Assembly: GCA_002309695.1 (NCBI GenBank)
Contig: DBXV01000005.1
Coordinates: forward strand, 172,325 to 189,986
Direction: 5' to 3'
DNA: 17,662 nucleotides
Source: Myxococcales bacterium UBA1203
GTDB lineage: Bacteria > Myxococcota > Myxococcia > Myxococcales > UBA5297
Shown: positions 5,435-12,797 of the stretch, piece by piece
Layout: the number at the start of each line of letters is the position of its first letter
Numbering within the stretch: position 1 is the stretch's first letter
Position numbers and translations under genes: made by a program
Notes under the pieces: model-generated
Database searches by the model: none
Told to the model about the DNA's origin: nothing
What the model saw: the letters and a program-made list of their open reading frames with translations, nothing else

Positions 5435-6922
5435 TCACTTCCTCGGCGGCTCTTCGACAATCACCGGCTCCGTCCAGACGCCCGTTTCGAGGTATTCATG
5501 GATGGAGCGGGCGGCAGCGCGTCCGGCGCCCATGGCCTTAATGACGGTGGCCGCACCCAGCACAATGTCACCGCCGGCCCACACGCCCTTCATGGTCGTC
5601 TTGCCTGTGGCCTCCTCGGCCAGAATGTTGCCGCGCTTCTTGGTGCGGATGGCGGGGGTGGTGCGGGGAACCAGGGGATTGGGGCCGTTGCCGATGGCCA
5701 CGACCACGGTATCCACGGGGACTTCCACGATTTCGCCCGTGGGCACGGGGCTGCGGCGGCCGCTCTGATCCGGCTCGCCCAGTTCCATCTTCTCCAGTTT
5801 GGCCTTCGTCACGCGGCCCGTCTCGTCCCCCTCGTAGCCCACCGGGTTGTGGAGCAGCATGAACTCGATGCCCTCCTCCTCGGCGTGATGGACTTCCTCG
5901 GCCCGGGCCGGCATCTCGGAGCGCGCGCGGCGATAGACGAGATAGACGTGCTCGGCGCCCAGGCGCTTGGCCGTGCGGGCCGCGTCCATGGCCACGTTGC
6001 CGCCGCCCACCACCGCCACGCTCTTGCTCTTGGCGACGGGGGTGTCCGCCTCGGGGAAGGTGTAGGCCTTCATCAGGTTGACGCGGGTCAGATACTCGTT
6101 GGCCGAATAGACGCCGTTCAGATTCTCGCCCGGCAGGTTCATGAAGTTGGGCAGGCCCGCGCCCGTGGCCACGAAGAGCGCGTCGTGCGTTTCCAGGAGC
6201 TCCTCGACGGTAATCGTCTGGCCGATGACGACGCTGGTGTGGATGCGGACGCCGGCCTTCTCAAGCTGCTCCACCTCGGCGCTGACGATGGCTTTGGGCA
6301 GCCGGAACTCGGGAATGCCGTAGATGAGAACGCCGCCCGCCTTGTGCAGCGCTTCATAGACATCGACCTCGTGCCCCATGCGGGCCAGGTCAGCGGCGGC
6401 GGTGAGTCCCGCGGGCCCGGCGCCCACGATGGCGACCTTCTTTCCCGTCTTCTTTTCGGGAACGATGGGGGCGGCCTTGCCGTTGTTGCGCTCCCAGTCG
6501 GCGAGGAAGCGCTCCACGCGGCCGATGGCCACGCTCTGGCCCTTCTTGCCCAGGGTGCAGAATTTCTCGCACTGGTTTTCCTGGGGGCAGACGCGGCCCG
6601 TGACGGCGGGAAGCGCGTTGTCGCCCTTGATGATGCGGATGGCGGCCTCGAAGTCGCCCTCTGCCACCTTGGCCATGAAGTCGGGGATGTGAACCATCAC
6701 GGGGCAGCCCTGGCGGCAGGGCTGTGCCTTGCAGTTGAGGCAGCGCAGCGCCTCCATGCGGGCGGCCATGGCGGAGAGGCCGTGGTTCACCTCGTCAAAG
6801 TTGGTGGCGCGGACCTTGGGATCCTGCTCGGGCATGACCTGGCGGGGAATGGCCATGCGCTCTTTGGGCGTCAGCGCAGGTGCGCCGTGTTCGGGAAGTT
6901 CAATGTGGGGTGTGTCAGTCAT
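5435..6922 (-). CDS. nfnB: NfnB-type NADPH oxidoreductase subunit (GltD-like)
   Basis: 495 residues. The N-terminal cysteine region (Cys61/64/69/73 in CLNCKAQPCRQGC, and Cys112/118/122 in CPQENQCEKFC) is the family's iron-sulfur part. An FAD site with VAIVGAGPAGL lies near 163-173, and an NADPH site with VAVVGGGNVAMDAARTAKRLG begins near 302 and is followed by YRRARSEMPA. GGDIVLGAATVIKAMGAGR near the C terminus is the second flavin-contact motif. Alone it could be called a glutamate synthase small subunit. Its pairing with an NfnA homologue 48 bases upstream, and the absence of a GltB large subunit, argue for NADH-dependent ferredoxin:NADP+ oxidoreductase, a cytoplasmic electron-bifurcating complex of anaerobes. 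A sulfide dehydrogenase (SudA) annotation is the alternative. Co-transcribed with nfnA and ended by terminator copy B. Confidence 0.9.
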   Translation of the reverse strand: MTDTPHIELPEHGAPALTPKERMAIPRQVMPEQDPKVRATNFDEVNHGLSAMAARMEALRCLNCKAQPCRQGCPVMVHIPDFMAKVAEGDFEAAIRIIKGDNALPAVTGRVCPQENQCEKFCTLGKKGQSVAIGRVERFLADWERNNGKAAPIVPEKKTGKKVAIVGAGPAGLTAAADLARMGHEVDVYEALHKAGGVLIYGIPEFRLPKAIVSAEVEQLEKAGVRIHTSVVIGQTITVEELLETHDALFVATGAGLPNFMNLPGENLNGVYSANEYLTRVNLMKAYTFPEADTPVAKSKSVAVVGGGNVAMDAARTAKRLGAEHVYLVYRRARSEMPARAEEVHHAEEEGIEFMLLHNPVGYEGDETGRVTKAKLEKMELGEPDQSGRRSPVPTGEIVEVPVDTVVVAIGNGPNPLVPRTTPAIRTKKRGNILAEEATGKTTMKGVWAGGDIVLGAATVIKAMGAGRAAARSIHEYLETGVWTEPVIVEEPPRK

Positions 6923-6970
6923 TGGAGGGACTCCGGAAATGAATGTTGAGAAAAGGGGAAAGGCGGCGCG

Positions 6971-7882
6971 TCAGCTCTGCTGATTTGCCTTCGCGGCGTC
7001 GGCCAGCCGGAGCATCCGGCAGGTCTTCGGGTCTCGCTCATGGGCCTCGACGAACCCGGCGTAGCTCGCCTTTTCGTCGTCCATGTAGAAGCGCTGGCGC
7101 CGCATGAGGCCCTCGTAATCCACCTCGTGGCCGTCGAACTCCGGGCCCTCGACGCAGACGAAGCGCGTCTTGCCGCCCACGGTCACGCGGCAGCCGCCGC
7201 ACATGCCCGTGCCGTCGATCATCACGGCGTTGAGGCTGACGTAGGTCTTAATCCCCAGCTCGCGGGTCACGTTGGAGACAGCGCGCATCATCACCATGGG
7301 GCCAATGGCGACGACCAGATCGACCTTGCCCTCGGCGGCAACGGTCTTCACCGCATCGGTGACAAAGCCCTTCGTCCCGTAGCTGCCGTCGTCGGTCATG
7401 ATCACCACGCGGTCGCTGGCGCGCCGCATCTCGTCTTCCATGATGAGCAGGCCCTTGTTGCGGGCGCCCAGAATGGAGATGACCTCGTTGCCCGCGGCCT
7501 TCATGCCCTGCGCGATGGGGTGAATCGGGGCGATGCCGATGCCGCCGCCGACCACGACCACGCGGCCGAACTTCTCGATGTGCGTGGGATTTCCAAGGGG
7601 ACCGACGAGGTCGGCGACCTTCATGCCGGGAAGAAGCGCGCGGGCCATCTCGGCAGTGGTGCGGCCGACTTCCTGGACGACGAGGGTGACTGTGCCCTTG
7701 TCGGCATCGGCGTCGGCGATGGTGAGCGGGATGCGCTCGCCGCCCTCGCCCAGACGGACGATGACGAACTGGCCGGGCTTGCGGTGGCGGGCAATCTCGG
7801 GGGCCGTGAAAACATACTGATGGACTTTGGGGGCGAGCTCTTTCTTTTCGAGCAGGACACCGGTGGGATGGGCGTCGGTCAT
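6971..7882 (-). CDS. nfnA: NfnA-type FAD/NAD(H) and [2Fe-2S] subunit
   Basis: 303 residues from the ATG at 7882. The frame is open further upstream to 8206, but that part lacks family sequence, and GGAG precedes the ATG. It is a ferredoxin-NADP reductase-like protein: an FAD-binding barrel (KPGQFVIVRLGEGGERIPLT, 36-54), an NAD-binding fold (VVVVGGGIGIAPIHPIAQG, 108-126) and a C-terminal [2Fe-2S] site with Cys228, Cys231 and Cys243 near Asp223. This matches the three-Cys plus Asp ligation known for NfnA. GPEFDGHEVD follows. With NfnB it would couple NADH, reduced ferredoxin and NADP+ in the cytoplasm. Annotation as SudB or a dihydroorotate dehydrogenase electron-transfer subunit is possible, but no pyrD is adjacent. 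The 5' leader is unusually structured. Confidence 0.9.
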   Translation of the reverse strand: MTDAHPTGVLLEKKELAPKVHQYVFTAPEIARHRKPGQFVIVRLGEGGERIPLTIADADADKGTVTLVVQEVGRTTAEMARALLPGMKVADLVGPLGNPTHIEKFGRVVVVGGGIGIAPIHPIAQGMKAAGNEVISILGARNKGLLIMEDEMRRASDRVVIMTDDGSYGTKGFVTDAVKTVAAEGKVDLVVAIGPMVMMRAVSNVTRELGIKTYVSLNAVMIDGTGMCGGCRVTVGGKTRFVCVEGPEFDGHEVDYEGLMRRQRFYMDDEKASYAGFVEAHERDPKTCRMLRLADAAKANQQS

Positions 7883-7928
7883 GGCGTTCGTGTGCTCCTT
7901 CGGATTTGGTTGGCTGGTTGTGACTTGC

Positions 7929-8022
7929 GGAAACAAAACGGCACGCACCTTCAGAAGGCGCGTGCCAGGGCACTGCAAAGGGCGCGGGACGCTAGCAGTG
8001 CCCCTTTGCGCTTTCAAAGGGG
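7929..8022 (-). promoter_or_regulatory. Structured nfnAB leader with alternative hairpins and a terminator-like stem
   Basis: Read on the minus strand towards nfnA: CCCCTTTG/CAAAGGGG (8022-8015 with 8008-8001), then GGGCACTGC/GCAGTGCCC (8003-7995 with 7976-7968), then a terminator-like GGCACGC-CCTT/AAGG-GCGTGCC stem (7966-7940) followed by GTTTTGTTTCC. A third option, GCAAAGGG (8009-8002) with CCCTTTGC (7982-7975), excludes both of the first two. The short arms GGCAC and GTGCC alternate four times, allowing further switching. The ATG follows 58 bases after the last stem. The layout suggests attenuation or a riboswitch-like control. No known riboswitch class is recognised, and no protein or ligand can be named. 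Confidence 0.5.
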
Positions 8023-8138
8023 AAAGCCCGTCCACATTCCCGCTGTCAGCGCCTTTTCTTCGGAGTGTGCCGACGCTAGAGGGGCCGCTTTTTTTTGCCC
8101 CCGGCATTCCCCGGAATCCCCCTCCACTGGTGAAGCAG

Positions 8139-9716
8139 ATGAAAAACATTCTTTCGGCCTGCGCTGCCTCGTTCCTTCTTTTTGGATGCGCCACCACCTC
8201 GACCACCGGCCCCGGCCAGAGCGGCAGCGGCGACTCTCCTCAGCAGCAGGACGCCCAAAGCACGCCGCCGAAATCCGAGACGAAGCCTGAGACGGCCGTC
8301 CAGGTCAAAAAGGGCGGGGAAGAGAGTACTGACATCGGGCGGCAGCACGAGGTGGCTTCCGAGCTTCGGCGCATCGAGGCCCGCGTCCGAAGGGGCGAGA
8401 GCGGGGCGATGCGCCAGGAATACACGGAGCGGATTGCGAAGCGGCCCGACGACCTGTTCGCCAAATTCTATCTGGCCTGGATTGACGCGCCCTCCGAGGA
8501 CGCCGGGACTCAAATCAATTCGCTGGCGAAGCTGAACCCCGAGGAGCCGTGGCTGAGGACGGCGCTGGCCCGCATCTACATGACCTGGAAGGGGTTTCTG
8601 TCGCTGGCGCAGTCGGAGGCGGACCAGGTGCTGGCGCGCCATCCGGATTTCATTCCTGCGCTGGCTGTCCGCGCCGAGCTTCTCCGACGTTCTGGCAAGA
8701 CCGACGAAGCCATCGCCCTCTTTCGGGAGATTCTGACCAAAGACCCGGAGTGCTTTGAGGCGCAGCTGTGGCTGGCTTCGGCGCTTGAGGATGCCGGCGA
8801 TCTGGCGGGCGCGCAGGAAGCTCTGGGCGCGGCCGTGGCCATCGACGGTTCGGATGTCTCGCTCCTGGGCAAACTGGCGGCGATTCTGATTGCCTCGGGC
8901 GACAAGGAGGCAGTGCTGCCGATTTATGAGAAGCTGACTCAGGCCTGGCCCGAGGATGCGTCCATGAGGAAGAAGCTGGGCGACCTGCGGCTGGAGCTGG
9001 GCGACAAGGAGGGCGCGGCGGCCGACCTGGAAGAGGTTCTGCGGATGACGGGCGCGCCTTCTCTGGAAATCGCCAAGACCCTGACGGGCATCTACGCCGA
9101 GCTGGAGAAGACTCAGGACGAGCAGCGGGCACTGGAATCTCTGGTGCGCTTCGATGAGGGCGCGACGGCGGCCAACTTCATGCGTCTCTGGGAGCTGCGC
9201 AAAGCGGACGGGGACCCGGAAGGCGCCGAAAACGCTCTCAGGCAGGCCATCGCCGCGTCTCCCGATGATTTGAAGCTCAAGGTGCTTCTGGCGGAGAGCC
9301 TGCGCGAGAGGGATGCCCTCGTGGAGGCCATCACCGCACACAGAGAGGCTGTCCGGCTGGGCGCGTCCGGGCTGAAAAACCATCTGCGCGACCTCGAAAA
9401 GCGGGCTGGCCTGCCCCCGACGCCTCCCAGCGGCAATGTGAACCGCGTTTACAACGTGGTTCAGCTGCGCCTGAAAAACGCCCTCACGGAGCGCCAGAAA
9501 ACTCAGCCCTGGCTGGGCGGCACCATCGGCGCGCGCATCACCATCGGGCAGAACGGCAGGGTCTCCGCGGTGGAGCTCACCAGAAATTCCCTTCAGGACC
9601 AGGCGCTGACGGCGCTCGTCTATTTCAGCCTGCTGGACGCGGAGCTTCCCGGGGAGCGCCCCCGCAACGTCTCCTTTGAGTTTGTTCTGCTCCCCAAAGA
9701 CAAAGCCGAGCGCTGA
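8139..9716 (+). CDS. TPR lipoprotein with AgmX/PglI-type C-terminal domain
   Basis: 525 residues from the ATG at 8139; the frame extends upstream to 7827, but only this start gives a lipoprotein signal (SFLLFGC, Cys17). A Ser/Gly/Gln-rich linker leads into a tetratricopeptide solenoid from about 60 to 410, with repeats such as AELLRRSGKTDEAIALFREI, LASALEDAGDLAGAQEALG and LRLELGDKEGAAADLEEV. The final 100 residues (NRVYNVVQLRLKNALTER, IGARITIGQNGRVSAVEL, VSFEFVLLPKD) form the TonB-C-like AgmX/PglI domain seen in myxobacterial gliding- and envelope-associated proteins. It probably acts as a periplasmic outer-membrane-anchored scaffold. A motility role is not implied by this gene alone. It is divergent from nfnA and 141 bases before pgk. 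The SD is weak. Confidence 0.87.
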   Translation: MKNILSACAASFLLFGCATTSTTGPGQSGSGDSPQQQDAQSTPPKSETKPETAVQVKKGGEESTDIGRQHEVASELRRIEARVRRGESGAMRQEYTERIAKRPDDLFAKFYLAWIDAPSEDAGTQINSLAKLNPEEPWLRTALARIYMTWKGFLSLAQSEADQVLARHPDFIPALAVRAELLRRSGKTDEAIALFREILTKDPECFEAQLWLASALEDAGDLAGAQEALGAAVAIDGSDVSLLGKLAAILIASGDKEAVLPIYEKLTQAWPEDASMRKKLGDLRLELGDKEGAAADLEEVLRMTGAPSLEIAKTLTGIYAELEKTQDEQRALESLVRFDEGATAANFMRLWELRKADGDPEGAENALRQAIAASPDDLKLKVLLAESLRERDALVEAITAHREAVRLGASGLKNHLRDLEKRAGLPPTPPSGNVNRVYNVVQLRLKNALTERQKTQPWLGGTIGARITIGQNGRVSAVELTRNSLQDQALTALVYFSLLDAELPGERPRNVSFEFVLLPKDKAER

Positions 9717-9768
9717 CAGATTCCGCGGCCCGCTGACTGAAGGACAGGCGCCCTTGCGCGGCCCACGC

Positions 9769-9804
9769 CGCCGCACTAGTGGCGCCGCCTTTTTTCCGGG
9801 GCGG
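9769..9804 (+). terminator. Possible terminator between the TPR gene and pgk
   Basis: CGCCGC/G(T)GGCG (9769-9774 with 9779-9784) is followed five bases later by six T (9790-9795). The alternative CCGCC/GGCGG (9785-9789 with 9800-9804) is followed by ATTTTC. Neither has ideal geometry, so pgk may be partly co-transcribed with the TPR gene. Confidence 0.4.
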
Positions 9805-9857
9805 ATTTTCCCGTCCCGGCCACATCCAACAGACAGAACAGAGAGGAACAAGACACC

Positions 9858-11114
9858 ATGGCCAAACTTTCCATCGAAGATCTCAGCCTGAGCGGCAAGC
9901 GCGTCTTCATCCGCGTCGATTTCAACGTCCCCCAGGACAAAGTGACGGGCGAAATCACCAACACCAAGCGCATCGAGGCCGCGCTGCCCACGATTCAGTA
10001 CGCCCTCGACCACGGCGCCTCCGTCATTCTGGCCAGCCACCTGGGCCGCCCCGACGGCAAGGTGAACCCCAAGTTCAGCCTCGCCCCCGTGGCCAAGAAG
10101 CTCGAAGAGCTCATCAAGCGGCCCGTGAAGTTCCTCCCCGACTGCGTGGGGCCTGAGGTCGAGGCCGCCTGCGCCGCTGCCAAGCCGGGCGACATCATTC
10201 TCCTCGAAAACCTGCGCTTCCACATCGAGGAAGAGGGCAAGGCCAAGGTGAAGAACGCCGACGGCACCGAGACGAAGATCAAGGCCGACAAGGAGGCCGT
10301 GAAGGCTTTCCGCGCCTCGCTGACCAAGCTCGCCGACGTGTACGTGAACGACGCCTTTGGCACCGCTCACCGCGATCACTCCTCGATGACGGGCGTAGAG
10401 CTGCCTCAGCGCGCTGCGGGCTTTTTGATGAACAAGGAGCTCAAGGCGTTCGACAGCGTCCTCAACAATCCGCCGCGCCCGTTCCTCGCGATTCTGGGCG
10501 GCGCCAAGGTCGCCGACAAAATCCAGCTGATTAACAACCTGCTCGACAAGGCCGACGAAATCATCATCGGCGGCGGCATGGCCTTCACCTTTAAGAAGGT
10601 GCTCGACGGCATCGAGATCGGCAGCTCGCTCTACGACGAGGAGGGCGCGAAAATCGTCCCCGAGCTCATCGAGAAGGCGAAGAAGAACGGCAAGAAGATC
10701 ATTCTGCCCGTCGATTACGTGGCCGCCGACAAGTTCGCCGCTGATGCCGCGTCCAAGATCGTGACCGACGCCGAAGGCATTCCCGCTGGCTGGATGGGCC
10801 TCGATGTGGGCCCTGCGTCCACCAAGCTCTTCTGCGACGCCATCAAGGGCGCGAAGACCATCGTCTGGAACGGCCCTGCCGGCGTGTTCGAGTTCGAGGC
10901 CTTTGAGAAGGCCACGAAGGCCATGGCGGACGCCATCGTCGAGGCCACGCAGAAGGGCGCCATCACCGTCATCGGCGGCGGCGACACGGCCACGGCGGCC
11001 AAGAAGTACGGCGCTGACAAGAAAGTCACACACACCTCCACCGGCGGCGGCGCCTCGCTGGAACTGCTCGAAGGCAAGGAGCTGCCGGGCATTCTCGCTC
11101 TCTCAGATGCCTGA
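9858..11114 (+). CDS. pgk: Phosphoglycerate kinase
   Basis: 418 residues, full length for bacterial Pgk. It interconverts 1,3-bisphosphoglycerate plus ADP and 3-phosphoglycerate plus ATP in cytoplasmic glycolysis/gluconeogenesis. Family motifs in order: RVDFNVPQ (substrate Asp/Asn), SHLGRPDG, LLENLRFH, VNDAFGTAHRDHSS, ILGGAKVADKI, GGGMAFTF, GLDVGPAS, WNGPAGVFE, and the GGGDTATAA nucleotide loop with TSTGGGASLE. GAGAGG lies before the ATG. No gap or other glycolytic gene lies beside it, so the gene stands alone between envelope genes. A strong terminator follows 33 bases after the stop. Nothing is unusual in the catalytic residues. Confidence 0.98.
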   Translation: MAKLSIEDLSLSGKRVFIRVDFNVPQDKVTGEITNTKRIEAALPTIQYALDHGASVILASHLGRPDGKVNPKFSLAPVAKKLEELIKRPVKFLPDCVGPEVEAACAAAKPGDIILLENLRFHIEEEGKAKVKNADGTETKIKADKEAVKAFRASLTKLADVYVNDAFGTAHRDHSSMTGVELPQRAAGFLMNKELKAFDSVLNNPPRPFLAILGGAKVADKIQLINNLLDKADEIIIGGGMAFTFKKVLDGIEIGSSLYDEEGAKIVPELIEKAKKNGKKIILPVDYVAADKFAADAASKIVTDAEGIPAGWMGLDVGPASTKLFCDAIKGAKTIVWNGPAGVFEFEAFEKATKAMADAIVEATQKGAITVIGGGDTATAAKKYGADKKVTHTSTGGGASLELLEGKELPGILALSDA

Positions 11115-11146
11115 TTGACAGACACCACACGAGAGCTTCACCAAAG

Positions 11147-11180
11147 CGGCGCATGGGACGTGTTCCTGTGCGCCGTTTTT
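11147..11180 (+). terminator. Intrinsic terminator of pgk
   Basis: CGGCGCA (11147-11153) pairs with TGCGCCG (11169-11175), with an inner GGGA/TTCC extension, followed by TTTTT (11176-11180). It separates pgk from the serpin array. Confidence 0.87.
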
Positions 11181-11428
11181 CGTTTCCTGCCCTGAAGCGG
11201 CGCCCCCCTGCGCCCGAAATTCCCCGTTTTGACAGAAATGTCAGCTGTCTGAGGGCATCGGCCCGGCGTGCCGGGGCGGCGTTTTCCAAGGTCTTTCAGA
11301 GTGTATCAGAGCGTAATCGACCCGCGGCACACCATTTGCCGTCGCGCGCCGCCCGCCGCGACACACGGCGCACTCTCATCCTTCAGCTTACAGCTCTCGA
11401 TACGGAGCTCTTTCCCCAGGAGCAGAAT
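11181..11428 (+). promoter_or_regulatory. Upstream region of the serpin array with operator-like repeats
   Basis: The 248 bases between the pgk terminator and serpin 1 hold no gene. They include a TTGACA box (11229-11234) overlapping the palindrome TGACA-gaaa-TGTCA (11230-11243), and a tandem 10-bp repeat TCAGAGTGTA/TCAGAGCGTA (11296-11315), which is one helical turn per unit. No convincing -10 box is placed. These are candidate transcription-factor sites, by inference only. Confidence 0.35.
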
Positions 11429-12712
11429 ATGGAAACGAAGCGTACCCTTTCAGCCCTTTTGACCCTCTCCCTCGCAGCCTTTGCCCCCGCGTGCGGCGGC
11501 GGTGATGACGGTGAAGATTTTCCCGAAGCGCAGCACGTGACCGTCAAATCAGCCCTTCCCCGGAAGGCTGCGGGCGCGGCCGACAGCGCCGAAGTCAAAT
11601 CCGTCACTCGCGCTCAGCGTGAATTCAACGCGGCCCTCTTCAATCAGCTCTCCGATACATTTGCCGGAAAGAACGCCGCTATCTCCGCCCTCAGCATCCA
11701 CGAGGCGCTGGGCATGACCTGGGCGGGCGCCAAGGGAGAAACCGCTTCTCAGATGGCCGCTGTCCTCCGGTTTGGCGCGGACACCCACGCGGGGCTGAAC
11801 TCTCTGGGGCAGGCGCTGGACAGCCGCAGGGACGTGACGATCAACATCGCCAACTCCTTCTGGTCGCGCCCCGACAAGGTCTGGATGGACGGCTACCTGG
11901 ACACGCTGGCCGAGTACTACGGCGCGGGCGTGGAGACGCTGGACTTCGCCGGTGCGCCTGAGGATTCCCGCAAGTTCATCAACAAGTGGGTGGAAAAGAA
12001 GACCAGCGACCGCATCAAAGACCTGCTTCCCCCTGGCTCGATCACGTCAGACACCGCCGCCGTCCTGACCAACGCGGTCTATTTCAAGGCACCCTGGGCG
12101 AAGGCCTTCGAGACGTCAGACACCCACGACGCAGCATTCCACCTCGCAGGCGGGTCCACCATCACCGTTCCCTTCGTGTCCGACAACGCGGCCGATGTGC
12201 TCTACGCCGAGGGCGAGGGCTGGCAGGCAGTTCAGAAGGATTTCAAGGGCGGCGATCTGGCGATGCTGTTCATCCTTCCTGCCGAGGGAGCCGACTTCGG
12301 CGCCTTCTCCCGTTCCGTGGATGCGGACAAGTTTGACGGCATCGTCGCCAGCCTCGACTACAACCAGGTTGCGCTGCAGCTTCCCAAGTTCAAATTCACC
12401 TCCTCGGCCACTCTGAAGTCGCCTCTCTCGGCCATGGGCATGACCGTCCCCTTCGAGACGAGCGCAGACTTCACCGGCATGACGGAAGGAAGCTCGCTCG
12501 CCATCGGCGAAATCTTCCACAAGACCTTCGTGGCCCTGGACGAGAAGGAAGTTGAAGCCGCCGCCGCCACCAGCGTGATCGTGGAAGACAAGGCGTCCGC
12601 CCCCGCCGAAATCAGCTTTATCGCCGAGCGGCCCTTCCTCTTCGCGATCCGCGACCTTTCCACCGGCGCCGTCCTCTTCTACGGACAGGTGATGAACCCC
12701 TCAGAGGATTGA
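11429..12712 (+). CDS. Serpin lipoprotein 1
   Basis: 427 residues from the ATG at 11429 (AGGAG 7 bases upstream). The signal peptide METKRTLSALLTLSLAAFAPAC predicts lipid-modified Cys22, though Pro at -2 is non-standard. The serpin domain runs from about 65 to the end: ISALSIHEALGMTWAGAKGETASQM, TNAVYFKAPWAKAF, LAMLFILPAEG, LQLPKFKF, IFHKTFVALDEKEVEAAAAT, RPFLFAIRD and VLFYGQVMNP. The hinge Ala-rich run with Thr at P8 is that of inhibitory serpins, although P15 is Glu instead of Gly. Counting 17 from the hinge Glu372 puts P1 at Lys388 and P1' at Ala389, suggesting a trypsin-like target protease (inference). It probably protects the cell surface or periplasm by suicide inhibition. First of three tandem paralogues; followed by a terminator. 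Confidence 0.93.
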   Translation: METKRTLSALLTLSLAAFAPACGGGDDGEDFPEAQHVTVKSALPRKAAGAADSAEVKSVTRAQREFNAALFNQLSDTFAGKNAAISALSIHEALGMTWAGAKGETASQMAAVLRFGADTHAGLNSLGQALDSRRDVTINIANSFWSRPDKVWMDGYLDTLAEYYGAGVETLDFAGAPEDSRKFINKWVEKKTSDRIKDLLPPGSITSDTAAVLTNAVYFKAPWAKAFETSDTHDAAFHLAGGSTITVPFVSDNAADVLYAEGEGWQAVQKDFKGGDLAMLFILPAEGADFGAFSRSVDADKFDGIVASLDYNQVALQLPKFKFTSSATLKSPLSAMGMTVPFETSADFTGMTEGSSLAIGEIFHKTFVALDEKEVEAAAATSVIVEDKASAPAEISFIAERPFLFAIRDLSTGAVLFYGQVMNPSED

Positions 12713-12733
12713 CAATCTTCAACCGCCGCACGG

Positions 12734-12765
12734 GGCGGGGCGCTCAGCGTCCCGCCTCCTTTTTT
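12734..12765 (+). terminator. Intrinsic terminator between serpins 1 and 2
   Basis: GGCGGG-GCGC-tca-GCGT-CCCGCC forms a stem of about 10 bp (12734-12756), followed by TCC and six T (12760-12765). Serpin 2 starts 32 bases later, which leaves little space for a separate promoter, so expression of serpin 2 may depend on read-through. Confidence 0.87.
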
Positions 12766-12797
12766 GCCAACACGCAGCTCTCAGCACGGAGTCACTC

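Noticed and set aside
5429..6949. 506-codon plus-strand open frame
   Set aside because: Antisense of nfnB, which has all cofactor-binding motifs. The plus-strand translation has no recognisable family features.
7040..8290. 416-codon plus-strand open frame
   Set aside because: Antisense of nfnA, running on into the intergenic region and the TPR gene start; no domain, SD or signal.
8076..11033. 985-codon minus-strand open frame across the TPR and pgk genes
   Set aside because: It is the antisense of two well-supported genes in GC-rich DNA where stop codons are rare. The translation is His/Leu/Gly/Arg-rich with no domain.
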